Below, piece by piece: positions 51,395 to 61,160 of a DNA stretch of 64,000 nucleotides (positions are counted from its first letter, which is position 1; every line of letters begins with the position of its first letter). Position numbers and translations under genes: made by a program. The DNA is from Chytridium lagenaria (lineage: Eukaryota; Chytridiomycota; Chytridiomycetes; Chytridiales; Chytridiaceae). The notes below the pieces were generated by a model, which made no database searches, had not been told where the DNA came from, and saw nothing but the letters and a program-made list of their open reading frames with translations. The stretch covers positions 248,001 through 312,000 of the forward strand of contig JAHLKC010000028.1 in assembly GCA_025449115.1 (NCBI GenBank), read 5' to 3'.

Positions 51395-51813
51395 ATGGAA
51401 TCTGCAATCAAGTCAGTAAAACTGGAAATCCAGCGAGCGACAACAGGTGCTGGGTAATCACAGACTGACACTAAATCGATTCCCAGATATCTCCTTCATT
51501 CACCAAAAGCTGGATTCGGACTTTCAGCGTTCATTCGATGACAAATGGAATCCCGCAAGAGTGACTGCTCGCATTAACAGGTAAAGCATATGTTGAAGTA
51601 ATCAGCATTCATTTGAAGCAATGTAGGTTAAAAAGCGATATTGCTCGTATACAGGATGAGTGCAAAGATCTCCATATGTCAAAAGAGGTAAGGCAAAGTA
51701 AACTATCTTTGTTCTCAACATTGGCGTAGCGCTTTTATTCTGATGCGCACAAGCTGATCGAACAAAATGAAGGACTCAAAAATAAGCTTGAAACATGTTT
51801 GGGTAAAAGCTAG
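51395..51813 (+). CDS. SKA2-like kinetochore coiled-coil protein
   Basis: Four small exons start at ATG 51395: [89 protein letters not shown], ending ETCLGKS at TAG 51811-51813. The length (about 100 residues), the entirely helical nature and the opening pattern (MEx2-x-K-x-E...QxA-x-x-D-x-x-x-I-x-x-x-L) resemble SKA2/FAM33A. SKA2 is a subunit of the Ska complex that couples kinetochores to microtubules. Introns are 40-60 nt with good GT-AG ends. No frameshift is needed. Alternative: another short coiled-coil protein. Confidence 0.55.
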
Positions 51814-51878
51814 AACCAATCGAGGTTCTATAATATGATCAAAGGAATGCGAAACACGTATGCAAGAAACTTGATCTC

Positions 51879-53177
51879 TCAAACACCAGCAGCCGCACGC
51901 TGGGCTGAACGGAAAGGTTATATATAAATATGGAAAACAACACCAACCTGAACGCTTTTGGGTTTGAGCCATGAAACCTGTCTTGATGGCGGAAACGGAC
52001 TTTGTGGATCCACATGACTGGCACTGCAGGAAGAAGAGACGGTTTTCCTTCGACAAGAGAGTGTCACCAGACTTGCAAGTCTTGCAAGTCACATACTCGA
52101 CTATCAAATGTCAATACCATTTCGTATCTTGTGCCCATACCAATATAACGCTTCAAAATGTTCTCAATCTGCTTTTGCTGGAAACGACCCTTAATAATCA
52201 ATCTCTGTCCACCATCGATTGATCCTGTTGTTCCCAATTCCGCAAAAAGGTACTGAATCAAGTGGTCGGGCTCTCTCCTCATCCTAAAACATCGATGAGT
52301 ATCCAACATGAGAACAAAAGTCGAATGCACTAACCTCTTACTAATCTCTACGACGTTCGCGAACATTGTCTTCTTAGTTCCTTCCCTCATAACCTGGGGA
52401 GGAACAAGAGTGTACCGTTTCTTTTCGCCAGCCAGATCAGGATTGTTTTGACGAAGAATTTGGAATACTCTTGTGAGGAGCTTTTAACAATCAGTATTAA
52501 ATAAAAGGAACGCTGAATAAACCTCCTTGTAAGTGTAGTCACGAGTCGACCCACTCCATGCATCACCACCCGCAGCAGCTCCAGATTCTACTCCCTTGGT
52601 ATCCTCGCCCGTTATCTCAGCACTATCATCCATCATGCCCTCGGCCCGAAGTTGGGCCTCGAAATCAGCAATGTCAGGCCTCTTCTTGCTCTTCTTCTTC
52701 TTCTTCTCGCCGAAATCAAATCCGTCGCCTCCAGCTGCTGCTTCACCCTCAGCAGGTGCAGGTGTTGACTCTTCTGCAGGGGCTTCGTCCTAATCCAAAA
52801 TTCAGATCCTGCATCCCCAATAAAACATACGTCAGCAATCTTCACAGCCTTCTTCTTCTTCTTCTTTTTCTCTCCAAAGTCAAAACACAGCATCATCGTT
52901 CGCCTCCTCTACAGCCGGTTCAGCCGGGATCTCTACAACCTTTTCTTCGGGTGCAGTAGGCTCTTCTTGAGCAGGTGCCTCCTCAATATCAAACGCAGCC
53001 TTCTTCTTCTTCTTTTTCTTCTTCTGTCCGTCAAAGAGGGCCTGCATGCCAGACTCAATTAGCATACCTCCTTCCGATCCAAATTTATCTTACATTAGGA
53101 TCGTCCTCTACGGGCACCTTCAGTTCAGTATCCTCATTCTCCACCACGGCCTCAGCCTTCTTCGCTTTCGATGACAT
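51879..53177 (-). CDS. SUI3: Translation initiation factor eIF2 beta
   Basis: eIF2 beta is part of the ternary complex that brings Met-tRNAi to the 40S subunit. ATG 53177 begins [20 protein letters not shown]. Three lysine-rich K-boxes are visible (runs of 7-8 Lys at about 53003-53030 and 52848-52870, and [16 protein letters not shown] at about 52670-52705), the hallmark of eIF2 beta. The C-terminal half has [73 protein letters not shown] and a second CxxC ([20 protein letters not shown]), forming the zinc-binding domain. It ends AQRAAAGV at TGA 51879-51881. Introns lie in the zinc-domain linker. Confidence 0.95.
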
Positions 53178-53247
53178 TTTTTTTCTCGTTTCGCAGTTAA
53201 ATGCGCAAAGACCAAAAGATCACAATTTGTCGCCGGCGAATTTGATA

Positions 53248-55049
53248 ATGGCAGAGTCTTCCAGTAACGCCGACGGGTGGGGAAAGCCGGATACATCAGC
53301 AGCTCCATCTGGCTCTTGGGGAGCACCACCTCTTGTCACGAATCTTCAATCTCCAACCTCACCTGCTGGATGGGGTGCACCTCCGAAGGTCACAGATGCA
53401 AAGAAGGGATGGGGAGGTGGGAGAAAAGTTCATGTCCGGTTTCTCATCATGCAATAGATACAAGTCCTGACTTTAAACCTGACATTGAGTCTGTAACGGC
53501 GGGCGTCGGAAATATGCTGTCTAAAGCGGCGTCTAATGACAACGTGGTAGAGTCTGAGAACGCATCTGCTGCAGATGTGAACGAGGTTATAGCCGAAGTA
53601 CCTGTCAAGAAGCATTCCAACCTACTTGATGATAATGACAACGCGGTAGAGATCAAGCTTTCAGATCTTCAGGTGGAAGCAAACCAAGCTTTGTACTCAG
53701 GAGTCACAACGTTTGAAGACCTACCACTCGAAGATAATCTAAAGAAAGGACTTTACGCCATGGGATTCCAACGGCCCTCCAAGATTCAGGAGAAAGCCCT
53801 CCCCTTGCTTCTGGCAAACCCCCCTAGGAATATGATCGGACAAAGTCAGTCTGGAACTGGAAAGACGGCCGCGTTTGCTCTTACTATGTTGAGTCGTGTC
53901 AACCCCGATGTCCCGACTACGCAAGCCATTTGCCTTGCTCCCGCGCGAGAACTTGCCCGTCAAATCATGGATGTCGTCCGCGAGATGGGGAAATTCACTT
54001 CTATTACGACGGCCTTTGCCATCAAGGATTCTATTGAGAGGGGTGCCAAGGTCAATGCCCATATTGTCATTGGAACTCCCGGAACTGTTCTTGAATTGAT
54101 TAAGAGAAGGCAGCTGGATAGCAAGGATGTTCGAATCTTTGTTTGTGACGAAGCCGATAATATGTTGGACCAACAAGGATTAGGAGACCAGAGTATTCGT
54201 GTAAAGACGTGAGTGTAAAGCCTACACGTTTTTTTTTAACATCTTTTCTCAGTATGATGCCCAAATCTTGCCAGATTGTTTTGTTCTCGGCAACCTTCAC
54301 TGACGTTGTTCGTGAATACGCCGTCCGCTTTGCTCCTAACGCCAACACGATTTCGCTTAAGCAGGAGGAATTGTCTGTCGATGGTATTCGACAGCTTTAC
54401 ATGGATTGCAAAAACGAGAATCATAAAATAGAGGTTTTAACAACCATTTACGGCCTCCTTACCATTGGCCAGAGTATCGTCTTTGTTCGGGTACGTTTTT
54501 GGTCACATTTTATTTGGGGCAAACATCGATAGATATAGGCATAGCTAAAGTTTGTCTTCTTGCAGAGAAAGGACAAGGCTGAGCAGGTCGCAAGGGAGAT
54601 GACGGCAGATGGTCATGAAGTCATCTTATTGCACGGCTCACTAGACCCGAATGAGCGTGACCGTGCAATGGACGATTTCAGAGATGGCAAGAAAAAGGTC
54701 CTTATAACCACGAATGTGCTCGCTAGAGGAATCGACATTCTCCAAGTCAACCTTGTCGTTAACTTTGACATGCGCTGGATCAAACAATCGGCCCGATCCT
54801 GAGACCTACTTGCACAGAATAGGACGAACTGGACGGTTTGGCATTAGTTCGTAAAAGTCTAACGCATTTAGATTTGGCCGTACCGGAGTCTCCATCAACT
54901 TTGTGCACGACCGTAACTCTTACGAGGAGATGAAGGCGATTGAAAGACACTTTGGTCGTGAAATCATCAGGGTGCCAACGGAAGATTACATGCAGATCGA
55001 GTCGTTGCTTAAGAAGATTGTGAAGGTACCTAATCTCTATTATATTTGA
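53248..55049 (+). CDS. DBP5: DEAD-box mRNA export helicase DBP5/DDX19
   Basis: DBP5 remodels mRNPs at the cytoplasmic face of the nuclear pore. The start ATG 53248 gives a Gly/Trp/Ser-rich N-terminus. A frameshift at about 53425-53455 is followed by [36 protein letters not shown] (Q motif), [14 protein letters not shown] (motif I), [19 protein letters not shown] (DEAD), VLFSATF (SAT), [45 protein letters not shown] and [20 protein letters not shown]. The end is [10 protein letters not shown]. It either reads on to TGA 55047-55049, or splices a 61-nt intron and meets TAA at 55095-55097 at once. Upstream, SUI3 starts 70 bases away on the other strand. Confidence 0.95.
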
Positions 55050-55232
55050 TGTTGATAGTGTCATATGTGCTGACTATTCTATCTCGCTCTACAGTAATTC
55101 CAATATATCCCATAATATCAGCCGATAGTTGCATTGAGCCATCTTCTGTCTTATCAAAACAAGTGAATATAGCATCACAACAAAGCATTATAAAAAATTG
55201 ACAAGTTATCTCTGACAAATTGATAACAAACG

Positions 55233-57202
55233 ATGGAGATTGTGTACGTTTACCAGAAGAAGAGGAAGGAGTTTGGAAGGCAGCCTACCTTCAGCGACAG
55301 GCTAGCCGAGGTCACTTTAAACATTCCCCCGGATCATGAGTATATGCGGCATTACGTTGAGCGTAATCCATGCCATGTGGAGATTCAAAGCGCTCCTGAA
55401 AAGAGCGAGCATGAGGTCAACACTGAGTCCTTTGTTTTCACCAACCGCGGAATCAACCATCTGCAAGGAGGATGGCCGAAAGATGTGGATCCTACGGATG
55501 TAGAGCATACGATTCGTTACAGGAAAAAGATTGAGAAGGATGAGGAATATATTAAGAGTGTGCAGGTCATTGGGAATATGATGGAACACTGCATCAAGCA
55601 GAACAATGCTATCGATATCTATGAAGAGTACTTTATTGATATGCCTGATAGTGCGATGGTGGAGCCTCCAAGTGCAAAATCGTTGAATGTTTACCGGTAC
55701 GAAGAAAATTCTGGAAGTTAACAGCTCACTGTTCATTTCAGGGACCCAAACCGTATAAAGAGGGCTGCTTCTTATGTTTCATGGTATCCCGACGATGGCC
55801 ACAAAATCGCAGTAGCATACTCTGTCCTCCAATTTCAACAAATGCCTGCAAATATTAGCTTCGACTCTTACATCTGGGATGTGGAAAACCCCAACGTTCC
55901 GGACCAGACATTAACACCTCCATCACCTCTGGTCTGCGTCAAATACAACCCCAAAGACCCACATATTCTTGTGGGAGGATCGTACAATGGCTTACTATGT
56001 AAGATTTTTAGATCGGGAACGATATTGATTGAGTTTAGCGTACTGGGATACACGAAAGGGTCCATACCCAGTTGACACCTCGGCTATAGAAAAGAGTCAC
56101 AGGGATCCCGTGTACAATTTATCTTGGGTTCAGTCAAAGTCTGGTAATAAGTGATATGATAAAGGAGATATTAAAGCCTTCAAGGTGCTGAGTTCTTCTC
56201 CGTGTCGACTGACGGTCAAGTGCTGTGGTGGGATATCAGGAAAATGGCTGAGCCAACAGAAACACTTCTTTTGGATCCCGAGAAGAACGGAAATATTGTT
56301 GGAGGAACAGTATTAGATTTTGAGACAACTATGGTGGGAGTTTTTGGAATCTTTAAGCTCTAACGTTTTGATAGCCAACAAAATTCATGATCGGCGCTGA
56401 GAACGGATCAGTCTTTATGTGCAACAAAAAGGCAAAAAACCCGTCCGAAAAAATCACGCACGTCTACCCAGGTCATCATGGTCCCGTTTACGCGCTTCAA
56501 AGAAATCCATTCTTCCTCAAGAACTTTTTAACCGTTGGTGATTGGAAGGCCCAGGTACAATCATTACAACATTGTCAAGTTACTAAACCATCCACAGATC
56601 TGGTCAGAAGATGTCCGATCACCTATAATGTCTACAAAATACTCTTCATCGTATCTTACAGATGGATGCTGGTCCCCGACGCGTCCGTCTCTTTTCTTCA
56701 CGTCAAAGATGGATGGAACCGTTGATGTTTGGGATTATGTCTTTAAGCAAAATGAACCGACTCTGACGGTCCAAGTCTGTAACTCTCCTATCCACTCAGT
56801 TAAGGTTCAAGAGCACGGGAAGATTATGGCGGCCACGGCAAGAGACGGCACGACGACGATATTGGAGCTCTCAGAGGGGCTTTCGAAAGTGCAAAAGAAT
56901 GAGAAGGCGATATTCTCTCAGGTATACATTCTAATCAAATTTCTCAAGCAAGCACTTACATTACTGATGGAATTTTACAGATGCTTGAAAGGGAAGCTAA
57001 ACGTGAAAAGACCCTTGAGGCTGCAGCGCGTGAGAAGAGAATCAAAGCCGCACAAAAACGGCCCAATTCATCTAATATCAAGCCCACAGGAACAGCGCTT
57101 GATGATATAATCCAAACAGCTGAGGACGACTTCTTTGCCACCATAAACGATGGTCTCTCAGAGGGTGACCCTGGATACTTAGCACGCCCAGCAGAGCCTT
57201 GA
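55233..57202 (+). CDS. Axonemal outer-arm dynein intermediate chain 2 (DNAI2/IC70)
   Basis: DNAI2 is a WD-repeat intermediate chain of the outer dynein arm, found only in organisms with motile cilia or flagella. ATG 55233 begins MEIVYVYQKKRKEFGRQ, nearly the family consensus. It continues RGINHLQGGWPKDVDPTDVE, NMMEHCIKQNNAIDIYEEYF, IKRAASYVSWYPDDGHKIAV, DSYIWDVENPNVPDQ, SHRDPVYNLSWVQSKS, DGQVLWWDIRKMAEPTET, PGHHGPVYALQRNPFFLKNF, SLFFTSKMDGTVDVWDYVF and EREAKREKTLEAAAREKR. It ends YLARPAEP at 57202. There are six or more exons with a few 1-base shifts. The match to human DNAI2 is strong from end to end. Confidence 0.96.
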
Positions 57203-57238
57203 ATCTGCTCTGTGTAACGTCATCTGTAAAAGGTCAAG

Positions 57239-59656
57239 ATGCTCAGAACACGGCAGAAAGGTTGGGAGGATCTCGATGTACTCTCTGCTTGGGACAGAGT
57301 AGTTTTTTAACGCTTCATCCGTCTCTCGTAATAAATATGTATAGATGCTTTGATATCCATGCTGAATTTAAACAATGGGGCTGACGCTGCATCTATTCCT
57401 TCGTTTGCTGCCGAACCATCTGGTTCATTCAGTGTGGAGCCAAAAGAGCCTGTCTGGAAGGTCCTCATATACGACCAGGAGAGTCAGGATATCATATCAC
57501 CTATTCTTAAGGTGAATGGACTGAGGGAGCAAGGCATTACCATTCACATGTATGTGCAAACACTTTGGACCGAATTTAAACAGATACTAGTCATTGAAGA
57601 GCGATCGTCACCCATTCCCGATGTACCCGCTGTTTACTTTTTGACTCCGACCCCTGAAAACATAAAGGCACTTGGAGAAGTAATTAATGGGTGTTGCATT
57701 AACATGCTGACATTGGCTGGTTAGGATTTCAGCAAGGACCTTTATGACTCTTACTTTATCAACTTCACGTCGGCTTTGGCGAGACCTCTTCTCGAAGAGC
57801 TCGCAACGGTCGCCATCGCAGCCAACGTCTCTGCCAAAATTGCGCAGGTAGAATCCCTCAATGCTTTTAGGCCTCACGATTATTCCAGGTCTTTGATCAA
57901 TACATGAACTTTATTTCACTCGAAATGAACCTCTTCACGCTAAACCATTCCGATACCTACTACCTCCTCAACAACTCCTCTACCTCCGATACCGCTATTG
58001 AAATGCACATAAATAAGGTTGTGGGATCCCTGTTCTCGGTTCTCGTTACAATGGGTGAGTCCGAAATTTACCATAAAGCTCATTAATTAAAGGCGTCGTT
58101 CCTATTATTCGTTGCCCATCCGGAAATGCTGCCGAAAGCGTTGCTGCCAAACTTGATGCGAAGCTTCGGGATCATCTCGCCAATACCAGGAATAATTTGT
58201 TTCAGGAAAGCCTCTCAGGAACTTTGTCGCGACCTGTTCTCATTATTCGGACCGGAATGCGGATCTGTCTACCATGTTAAGCCATACATGGACTTATTCC
58301 ACGCTTGTTCACGATGTTTTGGGATGAGCTGAATCGTGTTGCGGTCACTGTGAGTGGTTTTGGTACTTGATAGGGATTAATTAGAGAAAAAATAGATAGA
58401 GAGAAGGGCTCGAAGATGAAGAAGAATTACGATTTGGACATAACGGATTTCTTCTGGGCAAAAAACGCCGGAAATCCGTTTCCTGAGGTCGCAGGTGAAT
58501 ATATGTATTAAGCATGCCTTTGATTTAAAATAGAGGACGTTAGCGCTGAGCTTAACAAATACAAGAAGGATGTTGACGAAATCACCAGGTCATCTGGCGT
58601 TTCCTCGCTTGAAGAAGTTGATCCCAAGTAAGCTATTTGCTGTGACCGAAAACTGACGCAGTAGCTCAAATGCAAATTCACTAAAACTCGCAATGACCGC
58701 TTTACCGGAGCTTACGGAAAGAAAGAGAATATTGATATGCATATGAACATTGCCACGGCCTTATTTAAAATTATTGGAGACAGGCAGCTGGATGCGTTCT
58801 TCTCTGTGGAAGAGTCTCTGGGCAAGCAAGTGAGAATGGCTTGATTACGAATTTCTTTTAAGTTTCATCATCCTTACGCTAATTCAATCACTCGTTACGA
58901 ACAGTCAAAAGCTGCCGTCTTGGAACTTCTAAGGGACTCCAAAAAAGCGTTGGAAGACAAACTCCGTTTAATGTTGTTATTCTACATGTCTGTCGAGGAT
59001 GTATCAAAGGAAGATCTTGCTGCGATGGAGGAGACCATCAAGTCCGCTGATGGATCAACTGCCTCACTAAGCTACATCAAGTCAGTACGCTCGTTCTCAA
59101 AAATAGCTGCCGCGTCCAATATCCCACAATCTTCCACCACCTCAGATTTTTTGGGCAAGTTTACGTCCATTGGAAGCAAGGTCTGTTATTATATGTATCA
59201 AGTTTAGTTACACATATTATTAGCTGGCTGGGCATCTTGAAGGTGCTGGAGGAGGTTTCGAGAACTTAATTGCGGGGGTAAAGAACCTTCTTCCCACTAG
59301 ACGCGATTTACCATTGACAAAAGTGGTTGACGCGATCATGGAGGGAACTCCGAATACCGAGGCAGATGAGTACCTCATTTTTGATCCTAAAGCTCCCAAA
59401 AATACAGCCTCAAGGCTGAAGAAGGGTAAATCGACGTACCAGGAGGCTATTGTCTTTGTAATCGGGGGCGGAAATTACCTGGAGTACCAGAATATTCAAG
59501 ATTATGCAATGGTATGAAATTGGATGTTAAATTAATCTCACCCATACTTTACCTTTCCCAGAGGGTGTGCAGAAGAAAAAGATTGCGTATGGGTCGACGG
59601 AGATTTTAACAGCATCCCAGTTCCTCACGCAACTGGAAAGATTAGGATCAAGCTGA
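57239..59656 (+). CDS. SLY1: Sec1/Munc18 protein SLY1 (SCFD1)
   Basis: SLY1 binds the ER-Golgi syntaxin Sed5 and supports SNARE assembly. A first mini-exon from ATG 57239 (MLRTRQK) splices to DALISMLNLNNG. Then come PVWKVLIYDQESQDIISPIL, REQGITIHM, SSPIPDVPAVYFLTPTPENI, DFSKDLYDSYFINFTSALAR, VFDQYMNFISLEMNLFTL, VVPIIRCPSGNAAESVAAKL, KNAGNPFPEVA, VEDVSKEDLAAMEETIKSAD and FQEAIVFVIGGGNYLEYQNI (seen as YQEAIVFVIGGGNY). It ends TASQFLTQLERLGSS at TGA 59654-59656. It lies only 36 bases downstream of the DNAI2 stop on the same strand. A frameshift occurs at about 58205-58330 in the region of the syntaxin-binding arch. Confidence 0.94.
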
Positions 59657-59810
59657 ATAAGACACAATAAATAACCGCATCATATGCTGTCAAAGATTTT
59701 CCACGGTTTTGGCTAATATCCTCTTGCACTTTGTAATATCAGTTTTAATCAAATGTATGTAATCATCGCAACATTCTGTTTTATTTGAATAAAGGATGGG
59801 AAGATGGTGC

Positions 59811-60304
59811 TCAGTAGAAGAATCCAAGGATCTTTCCACCAGTGTTCTTGCGACGTGCCTCTTCGTGTCCATGACACCAGCAGAGGTGGTGAGAACGATG
59901 TAGCCGAACTGACGTGAAGGGAGGAGGTTGTTCACCCACTTCTCAATGTCAGTGCTCTTGACGTTGAAACGGGGGGAGATGACACCGCACTTGTTGATAC
60001 GGCCGATCAACTGGACAACGATCTTTCCAGAACGGTGGTCGTCAATGATCTCGAACTCGCCAATGTAACCTAAAAGAATACTGTCAGCAGAGACTTCTAG
60101 TTACATTGATGCTGGCGTACCGTGCTGTTGCATGACGGAAAGGAACTTGACAATGACCTTGGAGGAAGGCCTGATCAAGACCTGGCGCTTGCCAGCCTTC
60201 TCGGCGTTGATGATGCTCTTCAAGCAGTCGGACTAAGGGAAGTGTGTCAAACAGAATAGGCAGCGGAAGTCTTAAAAACTTACAAGGACGGAAACGCGGA
60301 CCAT
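59811..60304 (-). CDS. RPS22: 40S ribosomal protein uS8 (RPS22/RPS15A)
   Basis: This small-subunit ribosomal protein has three exons. ATG 60304 encodes MVRVSVL|. Then come [78 protein letters not shown] and [20 protein letters not shown]. The frame then slips because one C is missing at about 59866. The correct end [18 protein letters not shown] and TGA 59811-59813 read in the other frame. Because this protein is essential and otherwise nearly invariant, the slip is almost certainly a consensus error. The mini first exon is typical of ribosomal protein genes. Confidence 0.97.
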
Positions 60305-61160
60305 ATTTGCTGATTACGAGGGTTGCTTCAATACCTTAAGTTAGCAAAACGAATAAGTCTATAAAAACAATAAGAGACTCCAAACGCTTGAATCGCTCGG
60401 CGGAGAATGGGTGGGGGCAGTGACGTCCCGCCAAATCTACCGGCTGCACAGTGTCCTTTGGATTGTGCGGCTTTTGCTCCCAACTCTCAGTCCAAATCTC
60501 ATACGATTCTTTCAAACCATATGGGACTTCAACCGAGAGAGTGAAGGCGATGCAGGAGACAAAAATAACATAAGGTTGCTCAGTCAGGAGTATCATCCCG
60601 GGGGCCGGATTGAGTCCATGACGAGGCTTTCTCTTACGGCATTCCATTCCCCGTCTTCAAGCACGTTGTGCTCTCAGGGCTTCTCGACATTCGCAGGACA
60701 ACAATTGTACAAGGTTGCGCAGCCAGTTGGATCGATGAATAGACCACCACCCATTAATTCCGATAGCGATTAGCAGTTTGCAGTATCCCATCCACCAGAC
60801 AGCTCGCATGCGAATGTCTTTACGATGATGGATGGGATGGAGTGCGATGGGATGGGATGGGATAGATGGCAACATGACGGCCTGGCTTCTCACCAAAGCA
60901 AAAGTTCGTAGATCGAAAAAGGGTGTTACACAAGTGCTTGATCCTGGTACTTGAGAGCCAGCAACATACTCTTTTTCTAAAAAGCCATTTGTTCACTACT
61001 TTCAATAAGGAAATGATATATTCAAAAAAAAAAATAACAAGACTTGTTTACGGCGTTTGAGCCTTCTTCATATTGGCTCTCTGACACTTCTCCCTGATGA
61101 ATTCCCCTCATCGTCTCCAATCAAGATGCAACATACTTCTTTCTCCGTCTAATTCTGTTA
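60305..61160. other. RPS22 upstream region and TIF32 3' flank
   Basis: Two overlapping open frames lie here, plus 60411-60773 and minus 60336-60647. The minus frame (VEVPYGLKESYEIWTE, VDLAGRHCPHPFSAERFKRL) looks somewhat protein-like, but I cannot place it in a family or find exon partners. The rest contains a GGATG-type tandem repeat and an A-run at 61024-61034. Confidence 0.35.
60826..60869. repeat. Degenerate GATGG(GATGG)n tandem repeat
   Basis: About eight imperfect copies of GGATG/GATGG units occur on the plus strand (gatgatggatgggatgg, then gatgggatgggatgggat). This is a simple tandem repeat upstream of RPS22. Confidence 0.75.

Noticed and set aside
60336..60773. Candidate gene upstream of RPS22 on either strand
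   Set aside because: The two open frames overlap on opposite strands, lack recognisable domains and have no exon partners, so evidence is too thin to call a gene.
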